64,000 nt of DNA, taken from Gluconobacter kondonii (GTDB lineage Bacteria > Pseudomonadota > Alphaproteobacteria > Acetobacterales > Acetobacteraceae). Positions 17,563 to 26,717 of the stretch are shown piece by piece. Made by a program: the position numbers and the translations under genes. The notes below the pieces were generated by a model. It saw only the letters and a program-made list of their open reading frames with translations, searched no databases and had not been told where the DNA came from. The DNA lies in contig NZ_BEWP01000001.1 of NCBI RefSeq assembly GCF_002723995.1, positions 474,065 through 538,064 on the forward strand, in the 5' to 3' direction. Numbering within the stretch: the first letter of the stretch is position 1; every line of letters starts with the position of its first letter.

Positions 17563-18457
17563 GACCCAATCTTCCGGACGTTCCCTGCCCTTTTTCGTCG
17601 CCGTGGCCATCCTGTCCTGGGCGAGCGCCTATCCCGTCGTCCGGATTGCCCTGCATGATTTTGCACCCGTGCCACTGGCGGCATTGCGTTATGCCGTCGC
17701 GGCCGTCATGGCGGTTCTCTGGCTTTTCTGGAAACGCCCCACACGCCCACTGACCGCCGATATTCCCCAGATCCTCGCCTGCGGAATGATCGGGATCATG
17801 CTCTACAACATCCTGTTCAACTGCGGAGAAATGACCGTCTCGTCCGGAGCGGCCAGCCTTCTCATCAGCGCGGCACCGTTGATGGCGGGGCTTCTGGCTA
17901 TGGTGTTCCTCGGTGAGCGCATGTCCCGCTGGGGCTGGGCCGGATCGATTCTGAGCTTCAGCGGCGTCGCCATGATCGCCAAGGGACAAAGCGGCGGTCT
18001 CTCCTTTGGCTCCGGTGCCACGCTGGTGTTTGGCGCGGCCGTCTGCGCGGCGTTCTACACGATCCTCCAGAAAGGCCTGATCCGCCGCTACGGTGCCCTG
18101 CCGACAATCGCCTATGTCCTGATTTCAGGTGCGATTTTCCTGACCCCCTGGCTGCCTCAGGGCCTCACGAGCTTCTCCCATGCCTCATGGCAGGGACAGG
18201 CCGCCGTGCTGGAACTTGGGATTTTCCCGGCGGCGTTCGGTTATGCCGCCTGGGGATTCGTCATCGGCCATCTCGGTGCCTCCCGCGGTGCGGCGCTGCT
18301 TTACCTGCTGCCGCCCGTGACGATGGTTCTGGCCTATTTCCTCACCGGCGAAGTCCCGTCACTGCGAACCCTGATCGGCGGTGCGGTCGTCATGGCCGGT
18401 GTGATCCTGACCAATACCTATGGCCGCCACCCGGTGGCTCAGATCGTGGAATCCTGA
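17561..18457 (+). CDS. EamA/DMT-family exporter
   Basis: 298-residue inner-membrane protein with ten predicted helices arranged as two EamA repeats, typical of drug/metabolite exporters such as RhaT/YdcZ/PecM relatives. Visible features are the WASAYPVVRIAL start of repeat 1, the AAPLMAGLLAMVFLGERMSRWGWAG block closing it, and the matching PPVTMVLAYFLTGEVPSLRTLIGG block in repeat 2. Substrate cannot be told from sequence. The ATG used here sits directly behind AGGA; a later ATG is not obvious. Confidence 0.88.
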   Translation: MTQSSGRSLPFFVAVAILSWASAYPVVRIALHDFAPVPLAALRYAVAAVMAVLWLFWKRPTRPLTADIPQILACGMIGIMLYNILFNCGEMTVSSGAASLLISAAPLMAGLLAMVFLGERMSRWGWAGSILSFSGVAMIAKGQSGGLSFGSGATLVFGAAVCAAFYTILQKGLIRRYGALPTIAYVLISGAIFLTPWLPQGLTSFSHASWQGQAAVLELGIFPAAFGYAAWGFVIGHLGASRGAALLYLLPPVTMVLAYFLTGEVPSLRTLIGGAVVMAGVILTNTYGRHPVAQIVES

Positions 18458-18583
18458 AGCCGTTTTCTTGCTGTGACGGCATCCGGATTTTCTATGGCTC
18501 GGTTCCTTTGTCCTGCGGCGATTGTGCGATAATTTCCCCCGTGCAATGAGCCCGATCACCCGCAGGAAAGCCGAAAACAGACA

Positions 18584-19987
18584 ATGAGCCGTACCGAAAC
18601 CGATGGCATGGGCCCGATCGACGTCGCTGACGATGTGCTGTGGGGCGCGCAGACCCAGCGCTCCCTGAAATATTTCAGCATCGGCCGCGAACTGATGCCG
18701 CATGAAATGATCGAGGCCTATGCGATCATGAAGCGCGCCTGCGCGACGGCCAATGCCGCCAGCGGCCGTCTGTCGCAGGAGCGCGCGGATCTGATCCAGA
18801 CTGTCTGCGACGAGATCATCAAAGGCGAGCATGACCAGATGTTCCCGCTCCATGTCTGGATGACGGGTTCGGGCACGCAGTTCAACATGAACGTCAACGA
18901 AGTGATCGCAAACCGCGGCTGCCAGATCACCGGTAATCCGCTCGGCAGCAAAACGCCGCTGCACCCCAACGATCACGTCAACATGTCGCAGTCCACCAAC
19001 TGCAACTTCCCGACCGCCATGCATATCGCTGCCGTCCTTGGCACGCATCGTTGCCTGATCCCAGCCCTGACACGCCTGCGTGACGCCATGGCCGCCAAGG
19101 CAGAGGAGTGGCGCGATCTGGTCAAGGTCGGCCGCACGCATCTTCAGGACGCCGTTCCCATCACGCTGGGTCAGGAATGGCATGGCTATGCCGGGATGCT
19201 GACGGACAACATCGTCCGTCTGGAACAGGCCCGCGACGGTCTGTTCCCCCTCGCCCTCGGCGGCACCGCCCTCGGCACCGGCGTCAGTACGGATGAGGGC
19301 TTTGACCGCCGCGCCTGTGCGGAAATTGCCCGCCTGACGGGCCTCGGCTTCACGGCGGGCGAAAACAAGTTCGCGCTTCAGGGCGCACATGATGCGCTGG
19401 TGCATCTGTCGGGTGCGCTGCGCACGACGGCGGGCAGTCTGTTCAAGATCGCCAACGACATCCGCCTGCTCGCCTGCGGCCCGCGCGCGGGTCTGGGCGA
19501 ACTGCACCTGCCGGAGAACGAGCCGGGATCGTCGATCATGCCGGGCAAAATCAACCCGACACAGGCCGAGGCGCTGGCCATGCTCGCCCTTCAGGTCATG
19601 AGCAACGATGTTGCGGTCGGCCTCGGCGGGGCTGCGGGCATCCTGGACATGAATGTCTACAAGCCGCTCATGATCCATAACATCATGCAGGGCATCACCC
19701 TTCTGCATGACGGCTCGGAAAACTTCTGCCGCTTCCTCGTCGAAGGCACGAAAGCCAATACGGAGAAGCTGAAGCAGGATCTGGAGCGTTCGCTGGTTCT
19801 CGTCACCGCCCTCTCCCCGGCCATCGGCTACGACCGCGCCGCACAGGTCGCGCATCACGCAATGGAAAAGGATCTGAGCCCGCGTGAAGCCGCGCTGGAA
19901 CTGGGCTTCATGACATCCGAAGAGTATGACCGCGTCGCCGACCCGCGCCTCATGCTGCGTCCGAACATCACAGCCCCCAAAGCCTGA
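18584..19987 (+). CDS. fumC: Class II fumarate hydratase, with active-site variations
   Basis: Interconverts fumarate and L-malate. 467 residues, full length for FumC. Present: TGSGTQ (94-99), the B-site HPND (127-130), VGRTHLQDA with His186, and the [13 protein letters not shown] signature (316-327). Odd: the normally near-invariant SQSSND is SQSTNC (135-140), the residue after HPNDHVN is Met rather than Lys/Arg, and LQDAVP resembles aspartases more than the fumarase LQDATP. The GKINPTQ and RTHLQD motifs still favour fumarase over aspartase. Acetic acid bacteria of this genus have an incomplete TCA cycle, so this may be one of few TCA enzymes kept. Confidence 0.88.
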   Translation: MSRTETDGMGPIDVADDVLWGAQTQRSLKYFSIGRELMPHEMIEAYAIMKRACATANAASGRLSQERADLIQTVCDEIIKGEHDQMFPLHVWMTGSGTQFNMNVNEVIANRGCQITGNPLGSKTPLHPNDHVNMSQSTNCNFPTAMHIAAVLGTHRCLIPALTRLRDAMAAKAEEWRDLVKVGRTHLQDAVPITLGQEWHGYAGMLTDNIVRLEQARDGLFPLALGGTALGTGVSTDEGFDRRACAEIARLTGLGFTAGENKFALQGAHDALVHLSGALRTTAGSLFKIANDIRLLACGPRAGLGELHLPENEPGSSIMPGKINPTQAEALAMLALQVMSNDVAVGLGGAAGILDMNVYKPLMIHNIMQGITLLHDGSENFCRFLVEGTKANTEKLKQDLERSLVLVTALSPAIGYDRAAQVAHHAMEKDLSPREAALELGFMTSEEYDRVADPRLMLRPNITAPKA

Positions 19988-20007
19988 CCGAACACCCGCG
20001 TCAGACT

Positions 20008-20039
20008 GCTTCCGCATGACGAAAACTTCATGCGGAAGC
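20008..20039 (+). terminator. Stem-loop after fumC
   Basis: A perfect 12-base inverted repeat (GCTTCCGCATGA / TCATGCGGAAGC) with an 8-base loop, 20 bases after the fumC stop. There is no T-run behind it, so it is not a classic intrinsic terminator; it may stop the RNA with help from Rho or protect the 3' end. Confidence 0.55.
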
Positions 20040-20106
20040 GATGGTCGTTACAGCTCAGGACTGATAGGGCAGATTCTTCTGCTTTTTTCCCGGAGATGCC
20101 CGTCAG

Positions 20107-21603
20107 ATGATGACCCGCCGCGCAGCCCTGCTCGCTTTAACGCTCCTCACCCCCGTCTGCACGGCTGCGGCGGCCGATGCCCCCAAGCCCGACACCAAGG
20201 TCGAAGCTGGCAAGACAACCGACGCTTTCACGGGCGAACCCGCCCTGCTTCCGGCAGATTCCGTCACCCAGCATCATCTGAACGGCATCGCCTACACGGC
20301 CCATGCCGGAACGCTCATCCTGCGCGGCCCTGACGGGAAACCCACAGCCCGCATGTTCTACGTGTCCTACACGAAGGACGGCGTCCCGGCTGGCACGCGT
20401 CCGGTCTCGTATTTCTTCAATGGCGGTCCGGGTGCGGCCACGGCCTATCTGAACCTCGGCGCGGCTGGCCCCAAGGCCCTGACCATGCCCGCCAAAGACC
20501 CGACGGACGGCACCCATGCCCAGCTTGCGGACAACCCCGACAGCTGGCTCCCCGTCACCGACATGGTCTTCATCGACGCCGTGGGCACGGGCTATTCCCG
20601 TCCCACCGATACGGCCAAAGCCGGAGACCAGTTCTATGGCGTCAAACAGGATGCCAGCACCTTCGCCAAGGCCATCGGTCTGTGGACGGCAGCGAACGGT
20701 CGTGAAGCTTCGCCGCATTATCTCGTGGGCGAAAGCTATGGTGGCATCCGCTCCATTCAGGTCGCCAATGCGCTCCAGATGGAACAGGGCATTCTTCTCA
20801 ACGGCATCGTCATGATCTCCCCGGCCATCGAGATGCCCCTGCTCGACTCGGACGATAACCCGCTCTCCGCCGCTCTCATGATGCCAAGCCTGATCGCCGC
20901 TCATCAAAGCCCGAACGTGACGGAAAAGACGGCAGACGAAGCCTATCAGTGGTCCCTGAACACCTACCTGCCGAAAATCGCCGGAAAGCTGCCGTCGGGC
21001 AGCGACGGTCAGGCGCTTTATGCCGAGATTGCCCAGCGCACCGGTCTGCCGCAGGACGTGATTGCCCGTCAGCATGGCATTCCCGCCATCGGTTCGCATG
21101 ACGTCATGTCCCGCGACGGTCGCCTGTACGGGCTGTACGATTTCACGCAATCTATCGCCGATCCTTCGGCTGATGGTCTGGACGAAAGCCCCGATCCGAC
21201 GCTGTTCGGCTTCGGTCGCGCCTATGGCAACGCCTTCTCTGGCTATGCCGCAAACGACCTCGGCTTCAAGACACCCCTGACCTACGACCTGCTCTCCTTC
21301 AAGGTGAACGGAAGCTGGAAGTGGAGCGCGGGCGGCCCGTCGCCCATCCATCAGATCCCGGTTCTAAACCGCCTTCTGGCGCTTGATCCCGGCCTGCGTG
21401 TTTTCGTGGCGAACGGTTATTATGACGTGGCCTGCCCATTCGCGACTGCGCGCTGGATGAAGGACCATCTGACCGTCGGCGCAGACCGCGTGTCGCTGCA
21501 TCTCTATCAGGGCGGCCATATGCTCTACACGCGCCCGGCCAGCCGTCATGCCCTCTCGGCAGACGTCGCGTCTTGGATTCAGGCAGACAGCCGTCAGCCC
21601 TGA
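20107..21603 (+). CDS. Exported S10-family serine carboxypeptidase
   Basis: Alpha/beta-hydrolase peptidase of family S10. 498 residues with a signal peptide (cleavage near AAAADA, about residue 23). Catalytic triad candidates are Ser210 in GESYGG, Asp440 in NGYYDVACPF and His471 in GGHMLYTRP; the oxyanion-hole region NGGPGAATAYLNL and the VFIDAVGTGYSRP block also match the family. Probably periplasmic, releasing C-terminal amino acids from peptides. Stands alone between fumC and a phytochrome gene. Confidence 0.9.
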   Translation: MMTRRAALLALTLLTPVCTAAAADAPKPDTKVEAGKTTDAFTGEPALLPADSVTQHHLNGIAYTAHAGTLILRGPDGKPTARMFYVSYTKDGVPAGTRPVSYFFNGGPGAATAYLNLGAAGPKALTMPAKDPTDGTHAQLADNPDSWLPVTDMVFIDAVGTGYSRPTDTAKAGDQFYGVKQDASTFAKAIGLWTAANGREASPHYLVGESYGGIRSIQVANALQMEQGILLNGIVMISPAIEMPLLDSDDNPLSAALMMPSLIAAHQSPNVTEKTADEAYQWSLNTYLPKIAGKLPSGSDGQALYAEIAQRTGLPQDVIARQHGIPAIGSHDVMSRDGRLYGLYDFTQSIADPSADGLDESPDPTLFGFGRAYGNAFSGYAANDLGFKTPLTYDLLSFKVNGSWKWSAGGPSPIHQIPVLNRLLALDPGLRVFVANGYYDVACPFATARWMKDHLTVGADRVSLHLYQGGHMLYTRPASRHALSADVASWIQADSRQP

Positions 21604-21634
21604 GTGAACCCAAGTTGAAATATAATGTCATAAT

Positions 21635-21663
21635 TTGACAGCCGACGGTGAGGAACGGATAAT
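21635..21663 (+). promoter_or_regulatory. Near-consensus sigma-70 promoter for the phytochrome gene
   Basis: TTGACA at 21635-21640 (six of six) and GATAAT at 21658-21663 (five of six to TATAAT), separated by exactly 17 bases. It points at the phytochrome start 138 bases downstream, leaving a roughly 130-base leader. It is unusually strong for this GC-rich DNA. Confidence 0.68.
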
Positions 21664-21801
21664 AGATATGATAAGTTCCGGGCCTCACCTGACCGGGCCT
21701 TTCGCGCGGAACAAAATGGCCGCCAACAGAGAGACTTTTATGTCCGCTGCATGTCAGACTGCCTGCAAAATGCTCTCTCTGTCCTTTAGGCGGACCACCA
21801 T

Positions 21802-24024
21802 TTGACGATCCAGCGCACCACAGGCTCTGAACCGGGCTATTCGCTGAAACATGCCGTCACGACATCCTGTGACCGCGAACCCATCCATCGCCCCGATGCC
21901 ATTCAGCCGCATGGCCTCCTGCTGGTCATCGACAGTGCAGCCCTGAGGATTCTCGGCGGGGCGGGGGACATCGAAAGCCGCCTGAATCCCGATTGGCTGG
22001 GGCGCGATCTCGCGAGCGTCCTGAACGCTCCGCCGGAGCGCTTTCAGGACGGAAAACACACATTTCTGTCCGATCTTCGCATCGCAGGACTGACAGGCGA
22101 GACCTTCAGCATCGTGTGCCATGCTCAGGACACGCATGTTCTCGTCGAACTCGAACCCATCGAGTCCCATAGCCTGCTCACCTGGGATATTTTCGGCGAG
22201 ATCGATAGAACGGCAGAGCGATTCGAACGCTCCCCGGATATTGCATCCGTCTGCCGTCACGGCGCCGCGATCTTTCAGCGCCTCACAGGCTTTGACCGCG
22301 TCCTGATCTATCGTTTCATGGAAGACGGCACGGGCCGCGTCGTGGGCGAAAGCCGTAACGAGACGTTCCCCTCCCTGATGAACCATCATTTCCCGGCCAG
22401 CGACATCCCCGCACAGGCCCGGACCCTCTATGTCCGCAACCGTATCCGCGTCATCCCGGACATCGCCTACGAAGCCGCCCCCATCCGCCCGCCCGAAGCC
22501 GGACTTGCAGGGCTCAATCTCAGCGACGTGCAGCTCCGCAGCGTCTCGCCGATCCATCTTCAATATATGGCCAATATGGGCGTCCGCGCCTCGGCCTCAG
22601 TGTCTCTGGTCGTCGATGGTGTCCTGTGGGGACTGATCGCCTGTCACAATTCTTCTCCGAAACCCCTGTCCGAAGATATCCGCGCGGCCTGCCGGACTCT
22701 CGCGGGCGTCATGTCCCGTCAGTTGCGGAACAAGGAAGAGCTGGTCACCTATCAGGAGCGTCTGCGCCTGCGTAACGCGATGGAAGCCGTTACGTCCCAT
22801 TTCGACGTACGCCGTCCGCTCGAAAACAATCTTCGCAGTTGCATCAACGAATTACAGACCCTCTTTCCCTGCAACGGATTCGCCGTCATCAGTAGCGAAA
22901 CCATCAGTGCAACCGGTGTGCTTCCCGACACGGAAAGCCTGCACAGGCTGCATGACTGGCTGAGAGTAGGCAGCAATGGCGGCATCTTCAGCAGCGCCAT
23001 GCTGGGCAGGGACTACCCCCCTGCGACGGATTGGCCGGAACGCTGCGCCGGCCTCCTTGCCATCACCCTTCCTCTCCGCACGCCCATCTGTCTCGTGTGG
23101 AGCCGGGCCGAAATCATCCAGACCATCGAATGGGCCGGCAATCCTCACAAGGATGATGCAGACAACGACGGGGTCCTGCGCCCCCGTACGTCCTTCAAGA
23201 CGTGGGAGCAGACTATCCGCGGGCATAGTACCCGCTGGACCAGCGAACAGAAACAGGCCGCCCGCCGCCTGCGCCGCATCCTGATTACGGATGACCAGAC
23301 CCAGCAGCTCCGCGAACTCAACGCGACCCTCGCCGCTACGCTGGAAGAACGCGAAGACCTGCTGCGGCAAAAGGACCTCCTGATCCGCGAAGTCAATCAC
23401 CGCGTCCAGAATTCGCTTCAGATGGTCGCATCCTTCCTCAAGCTGCAAGCCCGCAGTGCATCGAACGAAGACACCACGACGGCCCTGAAGGAAGCACAGC
23501 ACCGGATTGCCGCCATCGGCCTCGTACATCGCCGCCTTTACCGTGACGAGCATGTCGGCGTCGTCGATCTGGGTCGCTATATCGAAGAGCTGATGGAAGA
23601 GCTTTGCACGTCACTGGGCGAGGGCTGGAATGACCAGATGCATCTCTCCCTCTTCCCGATCATGATCGCCGCAGACCGCGCCATCAATATCGGTCTGGTC
23701 CTGACCGAACTGATCATCAACACGAGCAAGTATGCCTATGACGGCGATGCCGGACCGCTTTATATCGGACTTACGCAGACCGGTTCCCGACTGGTCCTGA
23801 CGGTTTCGGATCAGGGCGAATGCACACCGCAGCTCAAAGGAACAGGGTTCGGGACGCGCATGATGAATGCCGTCGTAAGCAGCCTTGCCGGAACACTGAC
23901 CTACACAACTCTGAACCCGGGCCTGGAAGCTGTCATGACACTGCCTCTGGACTCGCTGCTCCCTACGGAAACGCAGCCCAGTCCGAAAAGAACCTCTTCA
24001 GAAGCGCCCTATCCATATCCCTGA
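21802..24024 (+). CDS. Bacteriophytochrome sensor histidine kinase (HisKA_2 type)
   Basis: Red/far-red light sensor kinase, 740 residues from a TTG start with AGGCGG eight bases upstream. Domains: PAS-like start with Cys23 in the SCDREPIHRPDAIQPHG motif that binds biliverdin; GAF with the PASDIP motif (199-203) and His252; PHY (about 335-495) with the tongue motif PRTSF (461-465); a coiled linker; then a HisKA_2 dimerisation domain with His533 in VNHRVQNSLQ and an ATPase domain to about 720. All key chromophore residues look intact, although CHN replaces the usual CHH near 281-283. No haem oxygenase (bphO) or response regulator gene is adjacent, so the biliverdin source and output are unknown. 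Confidence 0.93.
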   Translation: MTIQRTTGSEPGYSLKHAVTTSCDREPIHRPDAIQPHGLLLVIDSAALRILGGAGDIESRLNPDWLGRDLASVLNAPPERFQDGKHTFLSDLRIAGLTGETFSIVCHAQDTHVLVELEPIESHSLLTWDIFGEIDRTAERFERSPDIASVCRHGAAIFQRLTGFDRVLIYRFMEDGTGRVVGESRNETFPSLMNHHFPASDIPAQARTLYVRNRIRVIPDIAYEAAPIRPPEAGLAGLNLSDVQLRSVSPIHLQYMANMGVRASASVSLVVDGVLWGLIACHNSSPKPLSEDIRAACRTLAGVMSRQLRNKEELVTYQERLRLRNAMEAVTSHFDVRRPLENNLRSCINELQTLFPCNGFAVISSETISATGVLPDTESLHRLHDWLRVGSNGGIFSSAMLGRDYPPATDWPERCAGLLAITLPLRTPICLVWSRAEIIQTIEWAGNPHKDDADNDGVLRPRTSFKTWEQTIRGHSTRWTSEQKQAARRLRRILITDDQTQQLRELNATLAATLEEREDLLRQKDLLIREVNHRVQNSLQMVASFLKLQARSASNEDTTTALKEAQHRIAAIGLVHRRLYRDEHVGVVDLGRYIEELMEELCTSLGEGWNDQMHLSLFPIMIAADRAINIGLVLTELIINTSKYAYDGDAGPLYIGLTQTGSRLVLTVSDQGECTPQLKGTGFGTRMMNAVVSSLAGTLTYTTLNPGLEAVMTLPLDSLLPTETQPSPKRTSSEAPYPYP

Positions 24025-24036
24025 ACTTCCACAAAG

Positions 24037-24073
24037 AAAAAGGCGCCGGACCAGCAGGTCAGGCGCCTTTTTT
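24037..24073. terminator. Bidirectional intrinsic terminator between phytochrome and purF
   Basis: AAAAAGGCGCC at 24037-24047 and GGCGCCTTTTTT at 24062-24073 form a strong GC stem with an A-run on one side and a T-run on the other. It fits termination of both the plus-strand phytochrome and the minus-strand purF transcripts. Confidence 0.88.
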
Positions 24074-24094
24074 GTAGGTTTTTAGAGACAGGCG

Positions 24095-25534
24095 TTACGC
24101 GACGAGATTGCCTTCCTTGTCCACCAACTGGATAGGATAATCCCCGGTGAAGCAGGCATCGCAATAACGGCGGGCACCCTCGGCGCGGTTCGCATGACCC
24201 AGCGCACGGTAGAGCCCGTCGAAACTGACAAACGCCAGACTGTCCACACCGATGGCTCTCGCCATCTCCTCAAGCGTATGGGTCGCGGCCATCAGCTTGC
24301 TCTCTTCAGGCGTATCAATGCCGTAGAAGCAGGCATGTTTGGTCGGCGGAGAGGTGATGCGCATATGCACTTCCGTCGCACCGGCAGCCCGGACCATGTC
24401 CACGATCTTGCGCGACGTCGTGCCACGGACGATCGAGTCATCCACCAGAATGACGCGCTTGCCCGCCAGAACCGGCCGGTTGGCCGAGTGCTTCATCTTC
24501 ACGCCAAGATTGCGGATCTGATCGGTCGGCTCGATGAAGGTCCGGCCCACATAGTGGTTGCGGATGATCCCCAGCTCGAACGGAATACCACTTTCCGCCG
24601 CATAGCCAATCGCGGACGGCACACCGGAATCCGGCACCGGCACGACGACATCAGCCTCGACCGCGCTTTCACGGGCAAGCTCACACCCGATCTGGCGACG
24701 CGCTTCATAGACCGGCTGGCCTTCAAGCACGGAATCAGGCCGCGCAAAGTAGATGTATTCGAATACGCAGAACCGTCCGCCCTGATCCCCGAAAGGACGC
24801 AGCGAGCGCAGACCGTCATTGTTGATAACGACAATCTCGCCCGGTTCGATATCGCGGACATAATCCGCCCCAATGATGTCCAGCGCACAGGTCTCGCTGG
24901 CCAGAACCCAGCCGCCATTGCCCTGTTCGTGGCCCGGCATCCGGCCCAGAACGAGCGGACGCACGCCAAGCGGATCGCGCATGCCAATCAGACCGTCATC
25001 TGGCGTCAGCGTAATCAGCGAATACGCGCCCTTGACCTGTTTGACCGCATCAATGAAGCGGTCGAGCACGGTCGTATAGAGCGAAATGGCGATCAGATGG
25101 ATGAAGACTTCCGTGTCCGTCGAGGAATGGAAAATACATCCCCGCTTGACCAGCGCCTGTTTGAGCGTCGCGGAATTTGTCAGATTGCCGTTATGCGCAA
25201 CCGCCAGACCGCCGAATTCATAATCGGCATACAGCGGCTGAACATTGCGGACATGCGTTCCGCCCGTCGTGGCGTAACGGTTGTGGCCGATGGCAACCGT
25301 GCCAGGCAGCGTCGCCATAACGCGACTGTCTCCGAACACGTCGCCCACCAGACCCAGCCCCTTATGCTGGTGGAATCGTTCGCCATCGAAACTGACGATA
25401 CCCGCCGCTTCCTGTCCACGATGCTGGAGGGCGTGCAGGCCCAAGGCTGTCAGGGCCGATGCATCAGGCACACCCCAGACGCCAAAAACCCCGCATTCTT
25501 CATACGGGCGGTTGAGACTGTCGGACTGGGTCAT
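24095..25534 (-). CDS. purF: Amidophosphoribosyltransferase (purine synthesis, first step)
   Basis: Makes 5-phosphoribosylamine from PRPP and glutamine. With the ATG at 25534 the protein is 479 residues and begins MTQSDSLNRPYEEC, so Cys14 of EECGVFG would become the N-terminal nucleophile after removal of a 13-residue propeptide. The glutaminase domain (HALQHRGQEAAG, GHNRYATTG) is followed by the PRTase domain with VILVDDSIVRGTTS. The open frame runs 22 codons further upstream into cvpA, but that stretch lacks homology. Second half of a cvpA-purF pair, the classic order. Confidence 0.96.
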   Translation of the reverse strand: MTQSDSLNRPYEECGVFGVWGVPDASALTALGLHALQHRGQEAAGIVSFDGERFHQHKGLGLVGDVFGDSRVMATLPGTVAIGHNRYATTGGTHVRNVQPLYADYEFGGLAVAHNGNLTNSATLKQALVKRGCIFHSSTDTEVFIHLIAISLYTTVLDRFIDAVKQVKGAYSLITLTPDDGLIGMRDPLGVRPLVLGRMPGHEQGNGGWVLASETCALDIIGADYVRDIEPGEIVVINNDGLRSLRPFGDQGGRFCVFEYIYFARPDSVLEGQPVYEARRQIGCELARESAVEADVVVPVPDSGVPSAIGYAAESGIPFELGIIRNHYVGRTFIEPTDQIRNLGVKMKHSANRPVLAGKRVILVDDSIVRGTTSRKIVDMVRAAGATEVHMRITSPPTKHACFYGIDTPEESKLMAATHTLEEMARAIGVDSLAFVSFDGLYRALGHANRAEGARRYCDACFTGDYPIQLVDKEGNLVA

Positions 25535-25559
25535 GGGGCGCGGCCTTTCCGGACTGGTT

Positions 25560-26123
25560 TCACAAGGACGCCTCATGGCCGCTTGTGACTTCAGACGCAA
25601 GATGTGGTTGCAGGAAATGAGGCAGATAACCTGTCAGATGGGTTGCCCCGGCGGCAATGTAAGGCCCGATGAGGCTTCCCTGCATCACATAGGACATCCA
25701 TGAGCCAAAAAAAGAGCCTGCCAGAAGATAAAGGACGATGAGAGCCACATAACCACGCGCCACGCCGAACACCGCGCCCAGAATACGGTCCACGCCTCCG
25801 AACAACACACCCCGCGCCGCAGCCCCTACCCTCGCACCAATCATGGTGAAGAACAGCAGCACGACAACGAACAGAATCGCCGTGCTTGCGCTTCCCGCCA
25901 GCGCGGCCTGATGCAGATAGGGTGTTAGATAAGGTTCAAGCAGTCCATGAAACCGGTAGGTCAGAACAATTGCCCCGACCCAAGCCAACAGTCCGGCAAG
26001 TTCGGTGGCAAATCCACGGGTCAACCCCCATAAAGCCGAGAGCGCCATGATGCCCAGAGCGACAATGTCGAGCCGGGTCAGATCCGCAGGCGTAATATGA
26101 GAGAGGTCTGGCAGGGGCGGCAT
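25560..26123 (-). CDS. cvpA: CvpA family membrane protein
   Basis: 187 residues from ATG 26123 with four transmembrane helices; the start of the family block LDIVALGIMALSALWGLTRGF matches CvpA. Named for colicin V production in E. coli, its molecular role is unclear. It lies 25 bases upstream of purF, as in many proteobacteria. Its ATG is one base after the stop of the upstream unknown gene, so all three probably form one operon. A longer frame to 26192 would overlap that gene and was not used. Confidence 0.92.
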   Translation of the reverse strand: MPPLPDLSHITPADLTRLDIVALGIMALSALWGLTRGFATELAGLLAWVGAIVLTYRFHGLLEPYLTPYLHQAALAGSASTAILFVVVLLFFTMIGARVGAAARGVLFGGVDRILGAVFGVARGYVALIVLYLLAGSFFGSWMSYVMQGSLIGPYIAAGATHLTGYLPHFLQPHLASEVTSGHEASL

Positions 26124-26124
26124 A

Positions 26125-26427
26125 TCACGGCAGCTTCGTCGAACGAAAACGGCCCCCCTTGTAGGGACGTATTCCACCAACGCGCAACTCATCCGCCAGA
26201 CGGATGCGCTCGTCGAGCTCCGCCCAGATCAGCTCTGCTTCGACATCCCGTGCTTTCCAGATTTTCTCCAGCTGCACAATAAAAACCGCACTGTCGCGTA
26301 CCAGAGCATGTCGATCATTGATCATGACATCCATAACGCACGCCGCTCCCGAAACTCCCAACCGTTGCGAAAGCTTCGTTACTTTTCGATTCTTACGGAA
26401 TGGAACTGATTTTTCCTGTGGTGCCAT
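26125..26427 (-). CDS. Conserved-looking unknown protein upstream of cvpA-purF
   Basis: 100 residues from ATG 26427 (a GTG at 26430 is the codon before). No family recognised. The first 30 residues are basic (SVPFRKNRKVTKLSQRLG); the rest is a charged, amphipathic-helix-rich region (FIVQLEKIWKARDVEAELIWAELDERIRLADEL), so probably a small soluble helical protein. The stop codon is one base from the cvpA start, which argues that it is a real gene translated with cvpA. The place is often taken by radA in other alphaproteobacteria. No strong ribosome site. Confidence 0.5.
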   Translation of the reverse strand: MAPQEKSVPFRKNRKVTKLSQRLGVSGAACVMDVMINDRHALVRDSAVFIVQLEKIWKARDVEAELIWAELDERIRLADELRVGGIRPYKGGRFRSTKLP

Positions 26428-26500
26428 CACGACATGATGAGCGGAAGATCTGCACCAGGCAAGCCGTTACGCCCTCTTTTCCGTAGCAATTCAGGGCTGA

Positions 26501-26543
26501 TTCCCGGAGAAAAAATTTATTGCTATACTGAAACACATTTCAG
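26501..26543 (+). promoter_or_regulatory. Possible promoter and operator dyad upstream of the Hint gene
   Basis: TGCTATACT at 26521-26529 fits an extended -10 element (TGnTATAAT) and has a weak TTCCCG -35 seventeen bases upstream. A perfect dyad CTGAAA-CACA-TTTCAG (26528-26543) overlaps the end of the -10 and the likely start point, as a repressor site would. The region 26431-26717 is AT-rich and shows no open frame. Confidence 0.35.
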
Positions 26544-26717
26544 CAGAAATATTAGCGTGATAATTTGTCATCGATGTTTTCCTTTTTAAAACTCGAATAA
26601 TCTTGAACCTGAGTTGCTCAATAATTAACTCTTTTGATGCGACAATGCTTCACAAGTCAGGTGTGGAACTCCTTCCCCTCGGGGGGATGACTCCTGACAT
26701 CATCAGGGCTCAACGAG

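Noticed and set aside
18359..20017. 552-residue open frame on the minus strand opposite fumC
   Set aside because: It is the complement of a clear fumarase gene; its Arg/Ala/His-rich sequence has no domain. Long antisense frames are common in GC-rich genomes.
24194..25588. 464-residue open frame on the plus strand
   Set aside because: Shadow of purF.
25534..25600. Longer N-terminus for purF
   Set aside because: A glutaminase needs the Cys close to the N-terminus after a short propeptide; the extra 22 codons overlap cvpA and have no homology.
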